The notes below the pieces were generated by a model. The model was not told where the DNA came from, made no database searches, and worked only from the letters and a program-made list of their open reading frames with translations. A program made the position numbers and the translations under genes. Below are positions 7,774 through 15,254 of a stretch of 40,971 bases of DNA, piece by piece. Within the stretch, counting starts at the first letter, position 1. Each line of letters starts with the position of its first letter. The DNA is from CAZONU01 sp965370045 (GTDB lineage Bacteria; Planctomycetota; SZUA-567; JAKLDR01), in assembly GCA_965370045.1 (NCBI GenBank), contig CBDUSI010000029.1, forward strand, positions 1 through 40,971. Direction: 5' to 3'.

Positions 7774-9663
7774 CTATTTCTCCCCCTTATCCGCGAACTT
7801 CTTCTTGTAGAAGTCGCCCCAGAACCCGGCCAGCTCACGAATCTCAGTGTCCCCGCTCTTGGCGAGTTGGTCATAAAGGGCAAAACCTTCCTTTTGTTTG
7901 TCAAGATGGACGAGCATCTTGGCGTATAGAATTGCCGAATAGCCCACAAATCTGTTCTTGCGACCAGAGGACGCCAACTGCTTCGCAAGCGTGACGCTTT
8001 TCCTCCATATCTTCTCGTTGTCCGCGAGATGACCAACGTTCGCCATGGCATATTGGGTGCGGTCTTCAAGCAGAGTGCCCTCGCGGGTCTTGAGGACTTT
8101 CTCCCATTCCCTGAACGCTGTCTCCCGACGTTTCCCGCGTCCTCTTGAGCGGTAATAGCACGAGCCTATGGCGAAGTGCGGGTAATCGAGCTGGACCGGA
8201 GTCAACTTCCCGAATTCACCGGCCAGCATCCGCTTGAACAGCGCAACTGCCTTCCCAAACCGCTGGGTGCAGAAGTAGAAATCCCCCAGCAGGACAACGA
8301 AGCGCTGCCGCTTATTGTATCTGGCAAGGTCTTGGGGGTAAGCTTCGAGATAACCATGCTCCGCGCCCCATCTCAGGCGTTTGTAGTCGTTCCAGATGCC
8401 TGCATCGTTCTGCCGCTTGGTTTCCTTGTCGCATCTCAGAATCTTCTCGTAGCACTCAAGGGCTTCCTTCTTCTTGCCCTCCACGAAGTATATGAATCCC
8501 CTGAAGCCGGCGCACTGCTCCTCCAGATCATCCAGATACCAACCACAAGTGCGCCGATTAACCAGCTGGCCGGGCCTTATTCGTTGCTTGTTGATGTTGC
8601 CCCAGTGATCGGCCTTCTTTTCGGACTTAGGCGGGGCAACCAGTCTTCGCGCGGCAGGCTTCACGCCCATTTCACAATCAGGCGTTTCCTTTCGGGCGCT
8701 CTTGAACCATGCGTTCAGGAGTTCGAAATACCGCCGCGCTTCAAAGGGCCTGACTTTGTGCTCCAACTCGATCCTGCCGAGTTCCAACAGCGCCTCGCCC
8801 CGGTAAAGCCCGTTCTTGTCCTTCTGGTAGAAAGCCCACAGCTCCCGTTGAGCCCCGTCGAGCTTCTTGAGCCCTACAAGGCAAAGCGGCGCGTACAGCC
8901 TAGACGCTTCCGCGTAGATGTTGTCCGGGTGTTTCTTGATAACGACCCGATACAACTCCAGGGCCTTCTTGAAACCACGTCCGCTCCGCCGCAGCGATTC
9001 CGCCGTGCGATAGAGCAGGAAATCTTCACCCAGAGTGAGGCGGTCAATATCGTATTTCAGGGAACGCAACCCGCGGCGGATGTCCCTTTCGGTTACCAGC
9101 CCGACATAGTACTTGCCCCGGGCTCGGCGGAGCTTCAGCGCATAGTTGAAGGCGACACGGGCGCGCTTCAGGCCCTTGAGGTTCTCCTTGTCTTGCGCCG
9201 ACATGCATCCGAGATAGTACGCCGCATCGACGAACACATCTTCCCTGCCTTGCTTGAGCAGGAACTGGTCGAGTTCCAGCATGGCTTCGAGGCGCCGGCC
9301 TTCCAGCGCCGCGCACCTGCAAAGCCCGATCTTTCCCCTGATGCCCCACTTGCTGCGGGATTTCGTCTTGAGTTCCCCGTAGGCCCGCCTGGCCTCGGCC
9401 AGCGTTCCTTTCTCGCCCTCGGCGTGAAAACGCAGGCAAAGCTCGGCGTAGCGGAACAGGGCCTCGTCGCCCCTGGCCGTGCCCGGCTTTCCGAGGGCCT
9501 TGAACCACCGGAAAGCCTGAACGCGGTCCTTCTTCTCCTCCGACGCGGCCAAACGTTTGGCCTTCTCAAGAGGCGTCTCCGTCCTAGCCGGAGTCCCGGC
9601 GAAGGCGGTCACTCCCGCAATCGCCAGGAGGGCAGCCAGGCTCAACGGCAGCCGGCGGCGCAT
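7774..9663 (-). CDS. exported tetratricopeptide-repeat protein
   Basis: Start at ATG 9663, overlapping the argD stop by one base (TGATG). The 629-residue protein has a signal peptide (RRRLPLSLAALLAIAGVTAF) and then TPR-like helix pairs throughout, for example EKAKRLAASEEKKDRVQAFR, KKALELYRVVIKKHPDNIYA, KKEALECYEKILRCDKET, FGKAVALFKRMLAGEF and KEGFALYDQLAKSG. No catalytic motif is visible. TPR solenoids usually bind partner proteins; a periplasmic assembly role is inference. Its tight coupling to arginine genes has no obvious metabolic logic and may only reflect operon packing. Confidence 0.78.
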   Translation of the reverse strand: MRRRLPLSLAALLAIAGVTAFAGTPARTETPLEKAKRLAASEEKKDRVQAFRWFKALGKPGTARGDEALFRYAELCLRFHAEGEKGTLAEARRAYGELKTKSRSKWGIRGKIGLCRCAALEGRRLEAMLELDQFLLKQGREDVFVDAAYYLGCMSAQDKENLKGLKRARVAFNYALKLRRARGKYYVGLVTERDIRRGLRSLKYDIDRLTLGEDFLLYRTAESLRRSGRGFKKALELYRVVIKKHPDNIYAEASRLYAPLCLVGLKKLDGAQRELWAFYQKDKNGLYRGEALLELGRIELEHKVRPFEARRYFELLNAWFKSARKETPDCEMGVKPAARRLVAPPKSEKKADHWGNINKQRIRPGQLVNRRTCGWYLDDLEEQCAGFRGFIYFVEGKKKEALECYEKILRCDKETKRQNDAGIWNDYKRLRWGAEHGYLEAYPQDLARYNKRQRFVVLLGDFYFCTQRFGKAVALFKRMLAGEFGKLTPVQLDYPHFAIGSCYYRSRGRGKRRETAFREWEKVLKTREGTLLEDRTQYAMANVGHLADNEKIWRKSVTLAKQLASSGRKNRFVGYSAILYAKMLVHLDKQKEGFALYDQLAKSGDTEIRELAGFWGDFYKKKFADKGEK

Positions 9664-10874
9664 CAGTCTCCCCCCGCCTCGCCCCGCGCCGCGAAGCGCT
9701 CCAGGCACTTCGCGAAGATGTCCAGGCCCTCGTCCAGAATCGCCTTCGTGACCGTCATGGCCGGCACGAAGCGCATCACCGTCTCGTGCGTGCAGTTGAC
9801 CAGGAGGCCCGCCTCCAGGCAGGCCCCGGCCAGTTCCGCGCCGGGCCGGGCCAGCTCCATCCCCACCATCAGCCCCAGGCCGCGCACCTCGCGGACCAGG
9901 CCGTCGTGCTTCGCGGCCAGCTCCTTGAGCCTCTCCATGAGGTATACACCCATCTCCCGGGCATTGTCCAGAAGTCCCCCGCTCTCGATGGCGCGCACCA
10001 CCGCCAGCGCCGCGGCGCAGGCCAGGGGGTTGCCGCCGAACGTGGAGGCGTGCGTCCCCGGCACCATGAACTCGGCGACCTCCGGCCTCGCAACCATGGC
10101 TCCGATGGCCGTGCCCCCGCCCAGGGCCTTGGCCAGGGTCATGATGTCCGGCTCAATGCCGTAATGCTGATGGGCGAACCATTTCCCGGTGCGGCCCATC
10201 CCGGTCTGGACCTCGTCGAGGACCAGCAGGCAGCCCTTCGCGTCGCACAGCTCGCGGACGCCCTTGAGGTACTCGGGCGTCGCCACGTTGACGCCGCCCT
10301 CGCCCTGCACGGGCTCCAGGAGCACCGCGGCGGTTTCGGCGCCCACCAGCTTCTCCAGCGCCCCCAGGTCCCCGAAGGGCGCGTAGCTGAAGCCGGGCAC
10401 CAGCGGGGCGAAGCCCTGGTGGTACTTCTCCTGCCCGGTGGCGGTGATGGCCGCGAAGGTCCGTCCGTGGAAAGAGTCCAGCATGGAGACGATCTTGTAG
10501 CGGCCCTCGGCCGCGCCGCGTAGGCGGGCCAGCTTGAGGGCCGCCTCCACCGACTCGGCGCCCGAGTTGCAGAAGAAGCTCCTGCCGCCGAAAGAGCGCT
10601 CGGAAAGCGCCTCGGCCAGCAGCCCCTGCGGCTCGCTGTAGAAGTTGTTGGCGATGTGGATGAGCTTCCCGGCCTGCTCGCGCAGCGCCTCGACCACCGC
10701 CGGGTGGCAGTGCCCCAGGCCGCTCACCGCCCAGCCGGGGAAGAGGTCCACGTATTTCTTGCCGTCGGCGTCCCACACGCAGGAACCTTCCCCGCGCACC
10801 ACCACCACCGGCAGGCGGGTGTAGTTGGCGACGGCGTACTTCTCGAAGAGCGCGATGGTCTCGGCGGTCTTCAT
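9663..10874 (-). CDS. argD: acetylornithine aminotransferase
   Basis: A 403-residue class III PLP-dependent aminotransferase, converting N-acetylglutamate semialdehyde to N-acetylornithine in arginine synthesis. Motifs: YVDLFPGWAVSGLGHCHPAV, the phosphate-binding NSGAESVEAALKLAR, DSFHGRT, the LLVLDEVQTGMGRTG block with the Asp that contacts the PLP ring nitrogen, and the Schiff-base lysine in MTLAKALGGG. The C-terminal ending MRFVPAMTVTKAILDEGL is typical. It overlaps argB by one base (TGATG) and is followed directly by the TPR gene. ArgD enzymes often also act on succinyl-diaminopimelate, so a lysine-pathway role is possible. Co-location with argB makes the arginine role primary. Confidence 0.93.
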   Translation of the reverse strand: MKTAETIALFEKYAVANYTRLPVVVVRGEGSCVWDADGKKYVDLFPGWAVSGLGHCHPAVVEALREQAGKLIHIANNFYSEPQGLLAEALSERSFGGRSFFCNSGAESVEAALKLARLRGAAEGRYKIVSMLDSFHGRTFAAITATGQEKYHQGFAPLVPGFSYAPFGDLGALEKLVGAETAAVLLEPVQGEGGVNVATPEYLKGVRELCDAKGCLLVLDEVQTGMGRTGKWFAHQHYGIEPDIMTLAKALGGGTAIGAMVARPEVAEFMVPGTHASTFGGNPLACAAALAVVRAIESGGLLDNAREMGVYLMERLKELAAKHDGLVREVRGLGLMVGMELARPGAELAGACLEAGLLVNCTHETVMRFVPAMTVTKAILDEGLDIFAKCLERFAARGEAGGD

Positions 10875-11728
10875 CAGTGCACCATCTGCGTACCGACCCC
10901 GCGGTCGGTGAAGATTTCCAGGAGCAGGCTGTGCGGAACCAGCCCGCTGATCATGTGGACCTTGTTGACCCCCGCGGCCAGGCTGCGCAGTCCGGCCTCC
11001 ACCTTGGGGAGCATGCCGCCCTCGATCCCGCCGCCCGCGATGAGTTTGCGCACCTCGGCGGCGGTCACGGTGCTGAGCAGCGACTCCGGATCCTCGCGAT
11101 TGGCCAGGATTCCGGGCACGTCGGAGAGGAAAACCAGCTTCTCGGCGCCCAGCTCCTGGGCGACGCGCGCGGCGGCCAGGTCAGCGTTGACGTTGTAGAG
11201 CTCGCCGCCGGCGCCGCGGGCCAGGGGCGCTACCACAGGGATGATGTCCCCGGTAAGCATCCGTCCGGCCAGCTCGCCGTCCACCTCGGTGATCTCGCCG
11301 ACCAGGCCCAGGTCCGTCCCCGGCCGTCTGGCCGCGCGCAGGAAGAAGCTGTCCCGGCCGTTGACCGCCACGGCCACGCCGCCGGTCGCCTTGATGCGCT
11401 TGACGATGTCCGCGGAAATCTCGCTGACCAGGACGCGGGCGACGATATCCAGCGTCTTCTCGTCGGTGTAACGCTGGCCGTCGACGAAGCGGGGCTTCAG
11501 GCCGGCCTCCTTCATAGCAGCGCTGATCCGCGGGCCGCCCCCGTGAACGATCACGGGATACATGCCCACCTGCTCCATGAAAACGACGTCATGGACCAGC
11601 GAGTGAAGCACTCTCTCCTCGGTGATGGCCGCGCCGCCGAGCTTGACCACCACGATCTTGTGGTGGAAGCTCTTAATATAGGGAAGAGCCTCAATCAGAA
11701 CTGCAGCCTTCTCGATGGCTTTTTCCAT
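10874..11728 (-). CDS. argB: acetylglutamate kinase
   Basis: A 284-residue N-acetylglutamate kinase, the second step of arginine synthesis. Start chosen at ATG 11728 because the N-terminus MEKAIEKAAVLIEALPYIK aligns with the family, while the longer in-frame start at 11779 would lie upstream of the predicted transcription start. Motifs: VVKLGGAAI, VIVHGGGPRI, the substrate region FVDGQRYTDEKTLDIV, LYNVNADLAAARVA, LVFLSDVPGI and GGGIEGGMLPKVEA. The extra N-terminal helix before the first strand is the feature that arginine-inhibited hexameric NAGKs carry, so end-product inhibition is likely. A possible eight-codon leader ORF ends exactly on its start codon. Confidence 0.95.
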   Translation of the reverse strand: MEKAIEKAAVLIEALPYIKSFHHKIVVVKLGGAAITEERVLHSLVHDVVFMEQVGMYPVIVHGGGPRISAAMKEAGLKPRFVDGQRYTDEKTLDIVARVLVSEISADIVKRIKATGGVAVAVNGRDSFFLRAARRPGTDLGLVGEITEVDGELAGRMLTGDIIPVVAPLARGAGGELYNVNADLAAARVAQELGAEKLVFLSDVPGILANREDPESLLSTVTAAEVRKLIAGGGIEGGMLPKVEAGLRSLAAGVNKVHMISGLVPHSLLLEIFTDRGVGTQMVH

Positions 11729-11754
11729 CAGAAGGATCCCCCCCACTCTGCCAT
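11728..11754 (-). other. possible leader ORF coupled to argB
   Basis: An ATG at 11754, preceded by AGGGGG at about 5 bp, opens an eight-codon frame (MAEWGGSF) whose TGA overlaps the argB ATG by one base (TGATG). It lies just inside the predicted transcript. It contains no arginine codons, so it is not a classical attenuator peptide; it may simply couple initiation. Could be chance. Confidence 0.3.
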
Positions 11755-11766
11755 TAGCGCCCCCTA

Positions 11767-11795
11767 ATGCTAAACCCACTCGGGAACGGTGTCAA
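11767..11795 (-). promoter_or_regulatory. predicted promoter of the argB operon
   Basis: On the minus strand a perfect TTGACA (-35, at 11790-11795) is separated by 17 bp from TAGCAT (-10, at 11767-11772), placing the transcription start near 11760, about 30 bp before argB. Further upstream, GTGCACAA occurs twice (11811-11818 and 11835-11842, plus-strand orientation); each contains the palindrome GTGCAC, and together they could be a regulator site. Confidence 0.7.
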
Positions 11796-11938
11796 GGAAA
11801 ATGCCACGAGGTGCACAACGAAAAAGCCTGCCGTGTGCACAATGTGATCTAGCGCACTTGGGCCGGTTTCCCCCGCAAACTCCCGGGCTGCCGGCACCGA
11901 CTCGCAAGCCCTCGGGCGTTCCAGGGTTGCCCGGATGC

Positions 11939-11977
11939 AACTGTCGCGGCTAACTGTCGCGGCTAACTGTCGCCGTT
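11939..11977. repeat. three tandem 13-bp repeats in the argB/rrf2 intergenic region
   Basis: The unit AACTGTCGCGGCT occurs twice exactly (11939-11951, 11952-11964) and a third time with changes at the end (11965-11977). It lies mid-way in the 367-bp divergent intergenic region, 44 bp upstream of the predicted -35 of the rrf2 promoter. It may be a slippage product or iterated protein-binding sites. Confidence 0.8.
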
Positions 11978-12020
11978 TAGTAATCATTAGAAGTCCAATC
12001 ATCTTTATGTTCGGCCCGGC

Positions 12021-12048
12021 TTGACGGTGGGAATGGCTGCCCTAGAAT
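12021..12048 (+). promoter_or_regulatory. predicted promoter of the rrf2-cysK operon
   Basis: TTGACG at 12021-12026 and TAGAAT at 12043-12048 with a 16-bp spacer. The -35 context (cTTGACGGT) is the same as in the promoter found at 17983, supporting a sigma-70-like consensus in this genome. Confidence 0.65.
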
Positions 12049-12062
12049 CCCGTGTTATCCTT

Positions 12063-12074
12063 GGTGAATTCACC
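12063..12074. promoter_or_regulatory. perfect 12-bp palindrome, candidate Rrf2 operator
   Basis: GGTGAATTCACC lies 15 bp downstream of the -10 box, between the predicted transcription start and the rrf2 start codon. A perfect palindrome there is a natural repressor site, and the adjacent Rrf2-family gene is the obvious candidate for autoregulation. Inferred only from position and symmetry. Confidence 0.45.
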
Positions 12075-12095
12075 GGGATGCGGGAGACTTGAACC

Positions 12096-12605
12096 GTGAG
12101 AATGAACGCCAAGTGCTGCTACTCGCTGCTGGCCGCCGCAGAGTTGGCCAAGGCTTTCGAGGAGGCCGCCGGGCCGAGGACCACCGCCGCGCGTTCCTCT
12201 GGAGAAGGTCCCTCCAACGGCCGTCCCGTGAGGGTTAAGGACCTCTCGGCCCGCACCGGAGTGCCCGAGGGATTCCTGGTGCAAGTCCTCCAGTCGCTGC
12301 GCAAGGCCGGCGTGGTGGAGAGCGTGCGCGGGGCGGCGGGCGGCTACCGGCTGGCCGCGCCGCCCGCGGACATACCCGTCGGCCGGGTGCTGCGCGCGGC
12401 GGAAGGCTCCGGCGAGTACGTGGAGACATCCAGCTTCGCCGACGCCACCCTGGAGCAAGGTGCCAGCGAGGAAATGACCCGGGCGCTGGGCTTCGTGCTC
12501 AGCGAGGCCGAGCGGGCCCTGGCCCGGGCTTTCGACAGCATCACGCTGGCCACCGTGCGCGAACGCGTCCTGGGCCGGCGGGCGGCACACGACTACCAGA
12601 TCTAG
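12096..12605 (+). CDS. Rrf2-family transcriptional regulator (CymR-like, no Fe-S cysteines)
   Basis: A 169-residue Rrf2 protein. GTG 12096 is chosen since GGGAG lies 9 bp upstream and MRMNAKCCYSLLAAAELA then matches the family N-terminus; ATG 12102 is the alternative. The winged helix is seen in VKDLSARTGVPEGFLVQVLQ and SLRKAGVVESVRGAAGGYRLA, with the canonical 'G..GGY.LA' wing. About 20 extra residues (Gly/Ala/Ser-rich) separate helix 1 from the HTH. The three Cys that ligate a cluster in IscR/NsrR are absent, as in the cysteine regulator CymR. The gene immediately precedes cysK (17 bp). In Bacillus CymR works as a complex with CysK, so cysteine-responsive control of this operon is a reasonable inference. 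Confidence 0.85.
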   Translation: MRMNAKCCYSLLAAAELAKAFEEAAGPRTTAARSSGEGPSNGRPVRVKDLSARTGVPEGFLVQVLQSLRKAGVVESVRGAAGGYRLAAPPADIPVGRVLRAAEGSGEYVETSSFADATLEQGASEEMTRALGFVLSEAERALARAFDSITLATVRERVLGRRAAHDYQI

Positions 12606-12622
12606 CGCGAAAGGAAAAGCTC

Positions 12623-13549
<927 letters not shown>

Positions 13550-13555
13550 CAGTCG

Positions 13556-14542
13556 CTATACGCGCAGCTCGACCACGTCGCCTTCGTGAAGCACGTGATC
13601 GCGGCTTACCGTTTGGCCGTCGTGGACCCCCGTGCCCCAGACCCGCGCGCTCTTGAGCTTCAGTTTGAGGTCGCGGTGGACCTCGGCGGCGAACTCGGCG
13701 ACGGTGCCGCCGCGCTTCAGCGTGAAGGGCGAGCTCAGGTCCGCCTTCTTGCCCGGCGGCTTGGAGTAGACGCGCATTATCCGGAGCTTCTCGTAGACGT
13801 CGCTCTTCAGGCGGTCGAGACCCCGGCCGGTAGTTGCAGAAACCGGCAGCAGCGGCCAGTCGCCCTCGACCAGCTCGCAGAAGACCTCGAAATCGCCGTC
13901 GGCGGCCGCGTCGTCGCACTTGTTGACCGTCACCAGGAGCGGCGGATAGACCACGCCGCGTTCTTCCTCTGCGGGCTTCAGGTGCCGGGGGACAATCTTG
14001 CGCTCCGCGAGCAGACCGGCGGCGTCCCCCAGTTGGCCGATGGCGTCGCCCTGGAGGTCCACGACCAGCATGATCATGTCTGCGCGGCGCACGAGGTCGA
14101 TGAGCTCGGGTTCGAGGTGCTCCCGGGTCAAGGGCGGCGTGTCGACGAGCTGCACCTGGATGTTCTCGATGGGCATCATGCCCGGCGCCGGCGCGCGGGT
14201 GGTGAAGGGATAATCGGCCACCTCGGGGCTGGCACCGGTCAGCGCGCCCAGCAGCGCGCTCTTCCCGGCGTTGGGCGGCCCGACCACCACCACCTGGCCG
14301 GCGCCCTCGCGCTCGATGCTCCAGAACGAGTCCGTCCGGCCGCCAGTCTTCTTCCCGCCCTGGGCCTGTTCCCTGAGCTTGGACAGGCGCTTGCGCAGCC
14401 CGGCGCGCAACTTGTCGGTGCCCTTGTGCTTGGGGATCAGGCTCATGAACTCTTCGAGCCGGGATATCTTCTGGGGGAGGCCCCTGGCCTCCTTGTAGAG
14501 CCTCTCGGCCTTGGCGGCCTCGGGGGGCAGGTTGGTGGGCAT
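13556..14542 (-). CDS. TGS-domain GTPase of the Obg/DRG group
   Basis: A 328-residue GTPase. A helical N-terminal region (about 1-75, KAERLYKEARGLPQKISRLE) precedes a G domain with G1 VVVGPPNAGKSALLGAL, the DRG/Obg-type YPFTTRAPAPGMM segment, G3 VDTPP and G4 VNKCD. A C-terminal TGS domain follows (about 265-328), ending DGQTVSRDHVLHEGDVVELRV. This arrangement matches DRG-like and YchF-related GTPases that act around ribosomes or translation factors. It differs from ObgE in lacking the glycine-rich N-terminal fold. Last gene of the leuS operon, which fits a translation role. Exact function unknown. Confidence 0.85.
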   Translation of the reverse strand: MPTNLPPEAAKAERLYKEARGLPQKISRLEEFMSLIPKHKGTDKLRAGLRKRLSKLREQAQGGKKTGGRTDSFWSIEREGAGQVVVVGPPNAGKSALLGALTGASPEVADYPFTTRAPAPGMMPIENIQVQLVDTPPLTREHLEPELIDLVRRADMIMLVVDLQGDAIGQLGDAAGLLAERKIVPRHLKPAEEERGVVYPPLLVTVNKCDDAAADGDFEVFCELVEGDWPLLPVSATTGRGLDRLKSDVYEKLRIMRVYSKPPGKKADLSSPFTLKRGGTVAEFAAEVHRDLKLKLKSARVWGTGVHDGQTVSRDHVLHEGDVVELRV

Positions 14543-14552
14543 GGGAAAGCGG

Positions 14553-14684
14553 CTACCTGCTTTCCGCCGTCCGCCACTTGAGCTGGAGTTTGCGGTGGGA
14601 CTGCATGCAGTCCCTCAGGTAGAGATTGATCAGGCAGGGATTCCGGCGCCGCTTTATCTTGGAGAGATCGTATTCCTTCTTCAT
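14553..14684 (-). CDS. small basic protein (43 residues)
   Basis: Short ORF beginning MKKEYDLSKIKRRRNP and ending KLQLKWRTAESR, with a GGGAG ribosome site 6 bp before the ATG. It starts 2 bp after the stop of the BamE-like gene and ends 10 bp before the GTPase start, so it fills the operon gap exactly. The N-terminal 'MKKEYDLSK.K.R.NP' phrase also occurs at the start of some small antitoxin-like proteins, but the rest is not a recognisable ribbon-helix-helix. Real gene likely; role unknown. Confidence 0.5.
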   Translation of the reverse strand: MKKEYDLSKIKRRRNPCLINLYLRDCMQSHRKLQLKWRTAESR

Positions 14685-14686
14685 CT

Positions 14687-15148
14687 CTATCTCCCGCCCC
14701 GGGGAAATGTGCTTGGCGCGGAAGTTTCGGTGTCGGCCCCATTCGCAGGTCCGAAGCCTTCCGGTGTTCGGGTTTCGTGGTCCGTGACCTTGCGTCGGTA
14801 GTAGAAGCGACCAGAGCCGGCAGCGAGCACAACTTGCGTCGCGAAACCAAAAGTATTGAAGTAGACTCCGACGCGATCTTTCCTTCCGCCAAGCTCCACC
14901 CACCAGTTCTTCTTGAGCTTCAGGTCTCGCGAGGGGGTCCCCAGGAGCGCGAGAACATCTCGCTCAGACGAGCGAGAATTTATCTGCCAAAGGACTTTCT
15001 CGCAAAACTCGCGCTCGGCGGGGAGCATGCGTTCGAGTTCTGCATCGGGGTCGTTCCCGGTCCCGGTCGTCCTGATGAAGGCAATGATCGCCAGGATGAC
15101 AACCAGAACTGCAACGGCAGGAATCGCCCATTTGAGAGGTTTCTTCAT
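14687..15148 (-). CDS. membrane-anchored BamE/SmpA-like protein
   Basis: About 153 residues from ATG 15148 (an ATG at 15163 is an alternative start). One N-terminal membrane segment (WAIPAVAVLVVILAIIAFI) anchors an extracytoplasmic domain. That domain (about 35-115) has SERDVLALLGTPSRDLKL, NWWVELGG and VGVYFNTFGFATQVVLA. This is the pattern 'helix - LLG.P - W - strand - G.v' seen in BamE/SmpA/OmlA-type folds, which bind outer-membrane assembly machinery in proteobacteria. The similarity is weak and topological, so the call is tentative. It lies about 106 bp downstream of leuS on the same strand. Confidence 0.5.
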   Translation of the reverse strand: MKKPLKWAIPAVAVLVVILAIIAFIRTTGTGNDPDAELERMLPAEREFCEKVLWQINSRSSERDVLALLGTPSRDLKLKKNWWVELGGRKDRVGVYFNTFGFATQVVLAAGSGRFYYRRKVTDHETRTPEGFGPANGADTETSAPSTFPRGGR

Positions 15149-15254
15149 CGCCCGGATCTCCAACTGCGAATCACGTGAGACTGCCCCGGATGACCTGAAA
15201 TCCCGCGCACTCGCGGCTTTCTATCGTTCTCGCAGCGCTTGTGGAATCCCCGCT

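Noticed and set aside
8176..10164. 662-codon plus-strand frame opposite the TPR and argD genes
   Set aside because: Antisense shadow with composition typical of GC-rich complement; argD and the TPR repeats are convincing on the other strand.
11939..11977. Tandem 13-mers as a CRISPR-like array
   Set aside because: Units are directly adjacent with no spacers and only three copies.
11754..12002. 82-codon minus-strand ORF in the argB/rrf2 intergenic region
   Set aside because: It runs across the predicted argB promoter and the tandem repeats, has no good ribosome site and no family resemblance.
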